From assembly GCA_963669435.1 (NCBI GenBank), contig OY770025.1, forward strand, positions 2,604,001-2,668,000: a DNA stretch of 64,000 bases, read 5' to 3'. A program made the translations under genes and the position numbers. Below the pieces are notes generated by a model, which was not told the DNA's origin, searched no databases, and saw only the letters and a list, made by a program, of their open reading frames with translations. Positions 42,507 to 50,420 of the stretch are shown here, piece after piece; the first letter of the stretch is position 1; each line of letters opens with the position of its first letter. This DNA comes from CALJFL01 sp963669435. Lineage in GTDB: Bacteria; Pseudomonadota; Gammaproteobacteria; Pseudomonadales; Halieaceae.

Positions 42507-43846
42507 CCGACAAAAAGGATACGCCTGAACAGGCACCGCGGGACAAGAGCAAGGCGGTGCCCACCGGTCGCGCCAGCCGCTTTGCCCGGGTGGCCAGGCT
42601 GGCGGGCGGCGTTGCGGGAGGCATGCTCGCTGAAGGCACCCGGCAACTGCGCGCCGGCAAAAGGCCGCGCGCGCGAGACTTGCTGCTGACGCCGGGAAAC
42701 GCGCGACGGGTGGCAGACCAGTTGGCCGATATGCGCGGCGCCGCCATGAAGCTGGGACAGATTCTGTCGATGGACACCGGCGACCTGTTGCCCAAGGAAC
42801 TGGCCGATATCCTGGCGCGCTTGCGCTCCGATGCGCGAACTATGCCGATCAAGCAATTGCGACAGTCCATGGAGCAAGCCTATGGCGAAGACTGGGAAGA
42901 GCTTTTTTACGGGTTTGATGTGCGGCCCATTGCTGCGGCCTCAATCGGTCAGGTGCATCGCACAACCTCGGATGACGGCAGGGATATTGTGCTCAAGGTT
43001 CAGTACCCCGGAGTCGCTGACAGCATCGATAATGATGTCGACAATATTTCCTCCGTGTTGCGTTTATCGGGCTTAATACCGGACGGGATTGATATGGCGC
43101 CGCTGCTGGAGGACGCCAAGCAGCAGCTGAAAGACGAGGCCGATTACCTGAAAGAAGCGCAATACCTGCAGGCGTTTGCCGACACTTTGACTGACGACGA
43201 GCGTTTTGTGGTTCCACTATTGCTCCCCGAACTGACCCATCGCAATGTGTTGGCTATGAGCTATGAACACGGGGAACCCATTGAGGGTCTTGCGGAGCAG
43301 TCCCGGCAGGAGCGTGACCGTGTTATGACGGCGTTGTTGGATCTCATGCTGACAGAGCTGTTTGAGCTGCGGATGGTGCAGACCGACCCCAACTTTGCCA
43401 ATTACCGTTACCGCCCCGATACGGGTGAAATCGTGTTGCTGGATTTCGGTGCAACTCGCCACTTCAAGGCCAGGTTTGTGAAGGATTACAAGAGTCTGGC
43501 CAAGGCAGCCATAGCGGAAAATCGCACCCGCCTTGCGGGCGCGGCGGAGCGCCTGGGTTATTCCATGGGCGAGGAAGATTCCGAATACCGGGAGTTGGTT
43601 CTGGACCTGTTCCAGATCGCGTTGGAGCCGATGCGTTTCGACGGCGACTATGATTTTGCGAACTCGGACGTACCCGCGCGTTTATCGCGTCTTGGAGACA
43701 ACATAACGGACTATAAGGATTTCTGGCGTGCACCGCCGATTGAGGCAGTGTATTTTCACCGCAAGGTGGGCGGGATGTTTATGCTGGCAAGCCGACTTCA
43801 GGCACGGGTGAATGTTCGGGAGTTGATTCTTAAGCATCTGGCGTGA
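42503..43846 (+). CDS. AarF/UbiB-type ABC1 kinase-like protein (second of two)
   Basis: 447 residues from the ATG at 42503, which overlaps the preceding stop by 4 nt. A basic, disordered N-terminus (about 1-60) precedes the core. KxGQ reads MKLGQILSM, the Ala loop AAASIGQVHR, and the later motifs LKVQYPG, KDEADYLKEAQ, VQTDPNFANYR and LLDFGAT are intact. It is a paralogue of the gene before it, and coupling suggests they act together. It is followed by 740 nt of gene-free DNA with four repeats. Confidence 0.9.
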   Translation: MTDKKDTPEQAPRDKSKAVPTGRASRFARVARLAGGVAGGMLAEGTRQLRAGKRPRARDLLLTPGNARRVADQLADMRGAAMKLGQILSMDTGDLLPKELADILARLRSDARTMPIKQLRQSMEQAYGEDWEELFYGFDVRPIAAASIGQVHRTTSDDGRDIVLKVQYPGVADSIDNDVDNISSVLRLSGLIPDGIDMAPLLEDAKQQLKDEADYLKEAQYLQAFADTLTDDERFVVPLLLPELTHRNVLAMSYEHGEPIEGLAEQSRQERDRVMTALLDLMLTELFELRMVQTDPNFANYRYRPDTGEIVLLDFGATRHFKARFVKDYKSLAKAAIAENRTRLAGAAERLGYSMGEEDSEYRELVLDLFQIALEPMRFDGDYDFANSDVPARLSRLGDNITDYKDFWRAPPIEAVYFHRKVGGMFMLASRLQARVNVRELILKHLA

Positions 43847-43863
43847 CCCCTTTCCCGAAGATC

Positions 43864-43975
43864 GCGTCCACCTTCGATTTACCTTGTCCAGACACGCCGT
43901 GAACCCATCCATGGAGCCTTGGGGCCAGTATCCTTGCTGACCACAGTCAGTACGAGGTAGGTCGAAGGCGGACGC
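43864..43975 (-). repeat. Inverted-repeat element F
   Basis: Arms 43864-43892 and 43947-43975 match at about 23 of 29 positions, most differences being transitions. The core is exactly 54 nt (43893-43946). On the minus strand the first hairpin GGUCAG/CUGGCC has loop CAAGGAUA and the second has loop AUGGAU. It begins 18 nt after the ABC1 gene. Confidence 0.85.
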
Positions 43976-44037
43976 TTGCGATGAATTCTTGCTTTCGATT
44001 CATATAGCTATTGATTTGGTACTTTGTTTCAGGGATC

Positions 44038-44149
44038 GCGCCCACCTCCGATTTACCCTTTACAGACACGCCGTGAACCCGTCCATGGGGGCTTGGGGCC
44101 AGCGTCCTTGCTGGCCACAGTCTGGACAGGGTAAACCGCAGGCGGGCGC
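44038..44149 (-). repeat. Inverted-repeat element G
   Basis: Arms 44038-44066 and 44121-44149 match at 24 of 29 positions, with a 54-nt core (44067-44120). Minus-strand loops are AAGGAC on a 7-bp GGCCAGC/GCTGGCC stem and AUGGAC on a CCC/GGG stem. Arms resemble those of F and H (GCGCCC outer end), so these three are a subfamily. Confidence 0.9.
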
Positions 44150-44237
44150 TTGCAGTGAAGTTTTGCTTTCAGGTTTTTTAGCGACTTTTGTGAATGGTTG
44201 TTTCCGGAGTCGTGTCCCCTTGTTCACTGCGATAGAG

Positions 44238-44355
44238 CCCCGCAGGGTGGGGAAGTGTCACCAGGGGAATGAGAGGCCATGGATGGCCGAACATTAGCGC
44301 ACCATGGACGGCATGCCGTTAGCGTCCCCAGGGGGCACTTACGCACTCTGTGGGG
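44238..44355 (+). repeat. Inverted-repeat element J (most diverged copy)
   Basis: Arms 44238-44268 and 44325-44355 match at about 24 of 31 positions. The core is 56 nt (44269-44324), two longer than in all other full copies. Plus-strand loops are AUGGAU (GGCC/GGCC stem) and AUGGAC. Orientation is opposite to F, G and H. Arm sequences are unrelated to theirs. Confidence 0.7.
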
Positions 44356-44462
44356 CGGTAGCGGCTAATAGAGCCCGCCGGTCGAAGCGGGGAAGGTACG
44401 CCCGAGACACGCTTTACACTTATCCCTATAGGCAAGTTTGTTTGTGCATTGATATCGAGATC

Positions 44463-44574
44463 GCGCCCACCCACAACTTACCCTGTCCAGACTCGCCGTG
44501 AACCCATCCATGGGGGCTTGGGGCCAGCGTCCCTGCTGGCCACAGTCTGTACAGGGTAAGTTGCAGGCGGGCGC
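44463..44574 (-). repeat. Inverted-repeat element H
   Basis: Arms 44463-44491 and 44546-44574 match at 25 of 29 positions, with a 54-nt core (44492-44545). Minus-strand loops are AGGGAC (7-bp GGCCAGC stem) and AUGGAU. The element ends 12 nt before the stop codon of the minus-strand MFS gene, so it lies directly in that gene's 3' untranslated region. Confidence 0.92.
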
Positions 44575-44586
44575 TAGCAGTGATGC

Positions 44587-45822
44587 TTACACCACCTTCG
44601 CAACCGGAGCTGCTTCCACTTCAAGCTCCTGCTGTTCCCGTTTGATGCGAGAGAACAGCGGGATCAGCACCAGCAGCATGAGCGGTGTGAAGACCACTAC
44701 CAGTCCCAGTAGCGTGGGCACCATACCGTAATGGTCCAGCGCCCAGCCCAGCATCGGGCCTGAGAAGATAAATATCGCTCTCACACCCAGGCTGACCAGC
44801 GAGTTCACAGTCGCCCTGAAGTCGCCGGGTACCCGGCGGTTTAAGGCGTCGTAGAACAGCGTCATGCTGACACCGCGCGATATCTGCACGGCAAAGCCGA
44901 ACATTACGCCTGCCCAGCCGCTACCCAGTGCCATGCCCAGCAGGCCGGCCAATGGCAACAGGGCAACCAGTACCAGCAAGCCTCGGGTGCCCAGGAATTT
45001 TTCCAGTCCCGCGGCATAACGCGCCGATACGCTAACGGTCAGTGCGAAGGCGGCCCAGATGTAACCGAAGCTTGCCAGTGGTATACCCTGGGTATCCCAG
45101 TATTTCTGGTATATCCAGAATACGTGCACCGCGAGTAAGCCGAACACCGCGATGGCAAAGGCTGTCCACAGTACTACCGGTTTGCCGAACAGCAACAAGC
45201 CGACGATTTCCCGGGCATTGCTGCGATGGTCCCCTTCGCTGGCTGGTCGTGGTGCCTCTACCAGGCACAGGCCAATCAACAATGGAGCCAACCCGGTTAC
45301 GGCCTGTACCCAGACCACCCAGTCCATGGATATCAGCAACAGCCAGCTGGCGACAATTCCGGCGATCCCCGAGGCCGCTGCCTCAATGGAGATCAGGCGG
45401 CTGAGGGATTTACCCGCGCCGGCGCCACCGGGCTTGCCGGTTTTCTGCAGGTAGACTTCAGTGTCGTACAACAAGGCCAGGTCGGCGCCCGAAATCAGGC
45501 TGAAACCGACCCCGAGAATCATCTCGTAGACGAGGAAGTCGACAAAGGTGTCTGCCCAGAACAGCGACATGAAACCTACCGCGTTGAGGGCAGACCCGAC
45601 GAGTACCGCATTGCGCCGGCCCCAGATGTCGGCGATGTACCCGGAGGGTACCTCGCACAGGGCAATAGTTAGTGCGAACGCGGCCTGGGTTTGCAGTACC
45701 TGGCTCATGGACAGCCCGTAGCCCTGCAGCAGCGGCACGAATACGGGGATCACAACCATAAAGCTGTGAAAGAAGCCCATCACGTAGATGGCGGAAATGT
45801 TGCGTTCTAATGACCGTTTCAC
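44587..45822 (-). CDS. Major facilitator superfamily transporter
   Basis: About 411 residues from GTG 45822, which has AAGGTGAG four bases upstream; a GTG at 45831 is the other option. Twelve hydrophobic segments and the MFS loop GYIADIWGRRNAVLVGS (about 60-76) are visible. Acidic residues (GADLALLYDTEVY) lie in segment 4/5. The substrate is unknown. A strong hairpin terminator and a 30-codon ORF lie upstream on the same strand. Element H lies in its 3' region. Confidence 0.88.
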   Translation of the reverse strand: MKRSLERNISAIYVMGFFHSFMVVIPVFVPLLQGYGLSMSQVLQTQAAFALTIALCEVPSGYIADIWGRRNAVLVGSALNAVGFMSLFWADTFVDFLVYEMILGVGFSLISGADLALLYDTEVYLQKTGKPGGAGAGKSLSRLISIEAAASGIAGIVASWLLLISMDWVVWVQAVTGLAPLLIGLCLVEAPRPASEGDHRSNAREIVGLLLFGKPVVLWTAFAIAVFGLLAVHVFWIYQKYWDTQGIPLASFGYIWAAFALTVSVSARYAAGLEKFLGTRGLLVLVALLPLAGLLGMALGSGWAGVMFGFAVQISRGVSMTLFYDALNRRVPGDFRATVNSLVSLGVRAIFIFSGPMLGWALDHYGMVPTLLGLVVVFTPLMLLVLIPLFSRIKREQQELEVEAAPVAKVV

Positions 45823-45877
45823 GGTACTCACCTTTGTCAGCCGAGTACCCAGTCGCGGAGAAGATTCTTCAGAAAAG

Positions 45878-45915
45878 AAAAAGGCCTCCGGAACTGGGTT
45901 CTCGGAGGCCTTTTT
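45878..45915 (-). terminator. Strong bidirectional terminator / possible attenuator ahead of the MFS gene
   Basis: A perfect 13-bp stem (45878-45890 with 45903-45915) encloses a 12-nt loop, with T tracts on both strands. For minus-strand transcripts it lies 28 nt after the stop of the 30-codon ORF and about 55 nt before the MFS start. It therefore either ends a short transcript or attenuates MFS expression. Confidence 0.85.
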
Positions 45916-45943
45916 GTCGAATTATTGACTAATCAGAGCATCC

Positions 45944-46036
45944 TCAAACCACGCCGCCTGCGCACAGGCCGGTCGACGGCACGTTGATATACACGTGTCG
46001 CAGCAGCGTTGTTGCCTGTTTGAATTGCATGGTCAT
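45944..46036 (-). CDS. Candidate 30-codon peptide gene (leader or precursor peptide)
   Basis: ATG at 46036, with AGAGAA about 8 nt upstream, encodes 30 residues ending STGLCAGGVV. A small hairpin CTGCG-TTCAA-CGCAG (46065-46079) precedes it and a -10-like TACAAT lies at 46114-46119 on the minus strand. A strong terminator follows the stop. This is the layout of a short peptide-coding RNA or a transcriptional leader. No homologue is recognised. It could equally be a non-coding RNA. Confidence 0.4.
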   Translation of the reverse strand: MTMQFKQATTLLRHVYINVPSTGLCAGGVV

Positions 46037-46184
46037 AAAGTCGGTTCTCTTTGGTTCTGATTGTCTGCGTTCAACGCAGGCGGCTATCTTCGCGATTCCT
46101 TGTCTGCGGGTCAATTGTATTGGCCAGACATTAGGAAAATTTACCATTTAAAATATTAGTCACCAGCCACTACTTGGCCAGCTA

Positions 46185-47363
46185 TTAGTCGGCCGGCAGA
46201 TTCTCCGCAAAAAATCGCAGGGTGTTCTCGCCCATCACCTGCCGAATCTCGTGCTCGGTGAATCCGGTGGCAAGCATCTGGGTGGTCAGCAATGACAGTT
46301 GTGAGGTGTCGAAAGGCGTGATGACGGTGCCGTCAAAGTCTGAGCCAAGAGCGACATGATCGACACCTACGAGATCGATGCCATAACGAATGGCAGACAC
46401 AATACTGCTAACGCTGGTGTCGCATACGGCCGAGTCCCAGTAACCAACGCCGATAAGGCCACCTGCCGTGGCAATGCGTTGCATGAGCTCATCACTGATG
46501 TTTCTTGCAGTCTGACAGTGCCCGTAGAAACCGGTGTGGCTGACGATCAGTGGTCGATTTACACGGTCCAATACATCTTCGACGACAGCGGGGGAGGAGT
46601 GCGAGACGTCGATCATGATATTCATTGCCTCCATCTTGTCGACGACCGCTTTACCGAATTCGGTCAATCCCGCCTGGCTGAGTCCGTGCAGCGAGCCACC
46701 CACTTTGTTGTCGAAAAAGTGTTGCAGACTCATCATGCGAAAGCCCGCCGCGTAGAGTTCTTTTACGGCGCTCAGCTCTCCGTCCAGGGCATGAGAACCT
46801 TCGGTACCCAGTAAGCCACCTACGATGTTGGAACCCGATGCACGCTGGGCGAGCAGTGTCTGAAGGTCAGCCTGGTTCTTGATGAAGGAAAATTCCTCGG
46901 GGGCGCGCCGTTCCAGGTCTGCGAGTACATTTGCCTGGTAGAGCGCCCTTTGCTTGAGGCTGGTCCAGGTTGCCCTGGGCCAGCGTTGTCCCACAGCAAG
47001 AAAGGTGATGGTGTCCAGGGCATCGGCGGAGTTGCTTTCGTTGTTCAGGCCCAGTGGAGACTTGGTCACCGTGGTAAACATCTGCACAGCAACGTTGCCC
47101 TCGCGCAGTCGCGGTATATCCACCTGGCCGCGATCTGCTCGTTCCAGCAGGTCGCGGTGCCAGAGCGTACTGTCGGCATGGAGATCGGCAATCTGCAGGG
47201 TTTGGTGTAGTTGCTGCGCCTGTGCCGTGGGTTTTACGGATGTGTCTTCCTGAATTGCGTTCATCGAGGATTCAACGGCGCCGGGCGCCAGCCACAGCAC
47301 CAGGGTGCCGAGAACGACAACAGCGATCACCAGGGAGATTAGCCACTTCATCAAAGATTCCAT
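46185..47363 (-). CDS. M19 renal dipeptidase-like protein, membrane anchored
   Basis: 392 residues from the ATG at 47363 (MESLMKWLISLVIAVVVLGT); in-frame starts up to 47510 run through GC-rich repeats and are unlikely. One N-terminal membrane segment (about 5-24) anchors the enzyme in the periplasm. The dimetal site is visible as ADLHADSTLW, GTEGSHAL, DVSHSSP, VSHTGF and GSDFDG. It would cleave dipeptides. A second M19 enzyme lies at 59.8-61.0 kb. It is divergent from the old yellow enzyme gene. Confidence 0.9.
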   Translation of the reverse strand: MESLMKWLISLVIAVVVLGTLVLWLAPGAVESSMNAIQEDTSVKPTAQAQQLHQTLQIADLHADSTLWHRDLLERADRGQVDIPRLREGNVAVQMFTTVTKSPLGLNNESNSADALDTITFLAVGQRWPRATWTSLKQRALYQANVLADLERRAPEEFSFIKNQADLQTLLAQRASGSNIVGGLLGTEGSHALDGELSAVKELYAAGFRMMSLQHFFDNKVGGSLHGLSQAGLTEFGKAVVDKMEAMNIMIDVSHSSPAVVEDVLDRVNRPLIVSHTGFYGHCQTARNISDELMQRIATAGGLIGVGYWDSAVCDTSVSSIVSAIRYGIDLVGVDHVALGSDFDGTVITPFDTSQLSLLTTQMLATGFTEHEIRQVMGENTLRFFAENLPAD

Positions 47364-47464
47364 GATAGCGAAGGAATGTGGGCGCATAATAGCACCCGGT
47401 CGTGGTGGTTTCCTCAGGCTATTGTGATTGGCGAACAAGACCCATTTGGTGAATAATACAGCGC

Positions 47465-47503
47465 GGTCCGGCCGGGAGCGGTCCGGCCCGGCCAGGTCCG
47501 GCC
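47465..47503. repeat. Three 9-bp direct repeats with 15-bp period
   Basis: GGTCCGGCC occurs at 47465-47473, 47480-47488 and 47495-47503, exactly 15 bp apart. They lie in the divergent gap between the dipeptidase and old yellow enzyme genes. They could be a repeated operator or simple slippage. Confidence 0.9.
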
Positions 47504-47584
47504 AAGACATGCCCGACTGGGCTCAGCCTGCATCGCGGGCCTAGCCTCATCGTTTGCCACCCCCTTTTGGTTTTGGAGATTTGT

Positions 47585-48694
47585 GTGACTGATAACAGTG
47601 TTTTATTTCGCCCGTTCACCCTCGGTAACTTGGAACTTGCCAATCGCATCGTTATGGCACCCATGACGCGCAATCTGTCGCCCAACAATGTACCGGGTGA
47701 TGATGTTGCCGAGTACTATGCGCGTCGTGCCGCCGGTGGCACAGGCCTGATTATCACCGAGGGAACCTGCATCGACCATATTGCCGCCAGCGGCTATCCC
47801 GATGTTCCTTATTTCCATGGCGAAGAGCGGCTAGCCGGTTGGCGCAAAGTTGTAGAAGCCGTGCACGCCCAGGGCGGCAAAATCGCTCCGCAGTTGTGGC
47901 ACTGTGGCGGCATGCGGCGCGCAGGAACCCCGCCGGAAGGTGAGGTGAATGGCTACACACCTTCGGGTATGAACGTACCTGGCAAGGTGAATCGCCACAT
48001 TATGTCAAAACAGGATATTGATGACGTGGTACAGGCTTTTGCACGGGGCGCTGCCAACGCCAAGGCCCTGGGTTTCGATGCCGTGGAGATTCATGGCGCC
48101 CATGGCTACCTGGTTGACCAGTTCTTCTGGGAGGGCACCAATCAACGGGGTGATGAATACGGCGGCAGCATTGAAAATCGTAATCGATTCGCGGTGGAGG
48201 TCGTTGAGGCGGTACGAGAGGCGGTAGGCCCCGACTTCACGGTGTTGTTGCGCTATTCCCAGTGGAAGCAGCAGGACTACACGGCTCGTCTGGCACAATC
48301 CCCCGAGGAATTGGAGCGTATACTCATTCCACTTAGCGAAGCGGGTGTGGATATTTTCCACTGTTCCACCCGCCGCTTCTGGGAAACGGAATTTGAAGGC
48401 AGTGATCTCAACCTGGCAGGCTGGACGCGTAGAATTACCGGCAAGCCGGCGATTACCGTCGGCAGTGTCGGGCTGAACGCCGATTTTATTCCGGCACCAG
48501 GCGAGACCACCTTCAAGGAAGCCGAGCCCGCCAGCCTGGATGAGCTATTGGGGCGCATGGACGCCGATGAGTTTGACCTGGTGGCGGTGGGTCGCGCGAT
48601 TATTGCCAATCCCGACTGGGCCAATGCGGTGAAAGCCGGTCGCTCCGGTGAACTGCTTGCGTTCGAGAAGGAGATGCTGGGGACGCTGGCTTAA
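47585..48694 (+). CDS. NADH:flavin oxidoreductase, old yellow enzyme family
   Basis: 369 residues from GTG 47585, with GGAG 7 nt upstream. An FMN-dependent TIM barrel that reduces activated alkenes. Typical segments are FRPFTLGNLELANRIVMAPM, the active-site region DAVEIHGAHGYLVDQFF with GGSIENRNRF, and VAVGRAIIANPDW. The physiological substrate is not evident. It is convergent with the TPR-sulfotransferase gene, 9 nt apart. Confidence 0.93.
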   Translation: MTDNSVLFRPFTLGNLELANRIVMAPMTRNLSPNNVPGDDVAEYYARRAAGGTGLIITEGTCIDHIAASGYPDVPYFHGEERLAGWRKVVEAVHAQGGKIAPQLWHCGGMRRAGTPPEGEVNGYTPSGMNVPGKVNRHIMSKQDIDDVVQAFARGAANAKALGFDAVEIHGAHGYLVDQFFWEGTNQRGDEYGGSIENRNRFAVEVVEAVREAVGPDFTVLLRYSQWKQQDYTARLAQSPEELERILIPLSEAGVDIFHCSTRRFWETEFEGSDLNLAGWTRRITGKPAITVGSVGLNADFIPAPGETTFKEAEPASLDELLGRMDADEFDLVAVGRAIIANPDWANAVKAGRSGELLAFEKEMLGTLA

Positions 48695-48703
48695 GCACCA
48701 GTA

Positions 48704-50320
48704 TTAAGCCCCTGGATTCTCCTGGTAGGCGATACGCTCACGCTCAAACACTGCCTTTAATTCGCCCAGCCACGGTTCATAGTGGCGCCAGCGCTCAACT
48801 GCCCGGGTGTACAGTTTTTCGCGAACCTGTACCGAGCTGGCGGTAGCGACTGGCGCTGCGTTGCTGTGAAAGTCCAGGCATTGCGCCTCCCAGGGCAGCC
48901 CACAATGTTTCAGGAGCCGGCGGGATTGAACTTCCGCATCTGCAACCACGGCCTCATAGTGAACCTGCAGAAACCTGTCTCCCAGGTCGTCGGCAAATTG
49001 GTCCATCAAGCGATGGAACTCAACGTAGAACTCCGCGGTATGTGCCAGGCTGTAGGCGTAGTTGTAGTAGGAAAACCCGGTGGAAAACAACTGGCGGTAA
49101 TTGCTCAGGCAGGTGTCCATGGGGTTGCGCCGCAGGCAGATGATCTTGGCCCCGGGTAACGCCCTGGCGATCAAAGGGACATACATGAAATTCAACGGCA
49201 TCTTGTCGATGAAATGCGCGCTGCCACCGGTGAGATGACGTGTTGACTCGATATAGTCATCGCCCAGTTTGCTGAAATCGAGTTTGGGTGCTGCCTCAAT
49301 AGTCTCGGCATCCAGCACCCAGTTGGAAGCGGTTTGCAGTTGTCGCTTTACCAGCAGGGAAAAATTGGCAAGTTCCCCGGCAGACTCTACCTGCGAGTGA
49401 CTGGACAGTATGCGCTCTACCAGCGTGGTGCCGGTGCGAGGCATGCCGACAATGAAAATCGGCTCGTTCGAATGACAGGTGGACGTTGAACTTTCGGCGA
49501 TGCGTCCCGGGAGCTCTCGCAGTCGCGCAAACAGGTTTGCATTGTCGGCCGATTGATCTTCAATTTCTTCGAGCTTTCTTGCCTTGGCCTTTCCCAGGTA
49601 GTCGATCGACTGTGCGTAATCTCCAAGATCTTCAAACTCTTTGGCGAGCGCATGACCGACGTGCAGGAAGGCATCCGCGTCGCCACTCAGTTCGTTCCAG
49701 AGCTGGCCGAGGCGGCGAAGATGATTATCGTCTGTCCCTACCTTGCGCAACTGAGAAAGCGAGGAGTGACTCCGATAGTGTTCGGGGTCCAGTGCGATGG
49801 CTTTTTCGTATTCGGTTTCGGCTTGCTGAAACTCGCCGGAAAATTGCAGGCAGGAGGCCAGGTTGTAGCGATAACTGACCGACTCCGGCGCTAATTCGCA
49901 GGCTTTTTCGAATCTGGGCAAAGCGCTTTCATGTTGACCGAGTCGGGAATGGAGTACGCCGAGGGTGTCGTTCTGGTGCGCAGTCTTGAGTCGCGTGCTG
50001 GCGAGTTCGGCGACGACGGCTTTAGCTTGCTCTTGCCGACTCAGTTCCAGCAAACATTGCGCCTGAAACAGCAGGTAATCGGCATTGCTGGGCTCGAAGC
50101 GCAGTGCCCTCAGCACAATGTCCTGGGCCTTGGCGATGTTCTGGTGTCGGTAACTTATCAGCGCCATGATGAAATAGGCTTCTGCCACCGTTGGGTCCTG
50201 CTTCAACACCTCCATTGCAAGACCATGAGCCCGCTCATAGTGTGCCTGCGCCAGAGCATCGTGCGCGCTATTCAATGCCTGGTTGTGTGAGCTTTGACCC
50301 TGCATGCTGGGTAAGTTCAT
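48704..50320 (-). CDS. TPR-repeat sulfotransferase
   Basis: 538 residues. TPR repeats occupy about residues 15-240 (YERAHGLAMEVLKQDP, NLASCLQFSGEFQQAE). The C-terminal sulfotransferase domain (about 285-520) has the PAPS 5'-phosphosulfate loop FIVGMPRTGTTLVERIL and the 3'-phosphate motif RRNPMDTCLSNYRQLF. Such proteins are related to tyrosyl-protein sulfotransferases, but their bacterial targets are mostly unknown. It is separated from the TonB receptor gene by a terminator. Confidence 0.9.
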   Translation of the reverse strand: MNLPSMQGQSSHNQALNSAHDALAQAHYERAHGLAMEVLKQDPTVAEAYFIMALISYRHQNIAKAQDIVLRALRFEPSNADYLLFQAQCLLELSRQEQAKAVVAELASTRLKTAHQNDTLGVLHSRLGQHESALPRFEKACELAPESVSYRYNLASCLQFSGEFQQAETEYEKAIALDPEHYRSHSSLSQLRKVGTDDNHLRRLGQLWNELSGDADAFLHVGHALAKEFEDLGDYAQSIDYLGKAKARKLEEIEDQSADNANLFARLRELPGRIAESSTSTCHSNEPIFIVGMPRTGTTLVERILSSHSQVESAGELANFSLLVKRQLQTASNWVLDAETIEAAPKLDFSKLGDDYIESTRHLTGGSAHFIDKMPLNFMYVPLIARALPGAKIICLRRNPMDTCLSNYRQLFSTGFSYYNYAYSLAHTAEFYVEFHRLMDQFADDLGDRFLQVHYEAVVADAEVQSRRLLKHCGLPWEAQCLDFHSNAAPVATASSVQVREKLYTRAVERWRHYEPWLGELKAVFERERIAYQENPGA

Positions 50321-50372
50321 CGATTGGTGGGGGAGGGAAAATTATCGCAGGTCCGGAAGTTTTCTCCCAGCC

Positions 50373-50400
50373 AAAAAAAAGGGATGCCGTGGCATCCCTT
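50373..50400 (-). terminator. Rho-independent terminator after the TonB receptor gene
   Basis: On the minus strand, stem AAGGGATGC/GCATCCCTT with a 4-nt loop is followed by a run of T residues (50373-50378 as A on the plus strand). It lies 20 nt after the receptor stop. Confidence 0.9.
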
Positions 50401-50420
50401 GTTTGAGCACGATACGGGTC

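Noticed and set aside
43864..44574. CRISPR array
   Set aside because: Units are about 112 bp inverted repeats in mixed orientation with irregular spacing, not short direct repeats with uniform spacers, and no cas genes are present.
43682..44731. Open frames across elements F to H (for example starting MNPSMGAWGQ)
   Set aside because: The shared peptide comes from the conserved core DNA; there is no start signal, and the frames run into the neighbouring genes.
45944..46036. Mycofactocin- or methanobactin-like precursor peptide
   Set aside because: The C-terminus has one Cys and some resemblance (GLCAGG), but no radical SAM, MbnB/C or other maturation gene is nearby.
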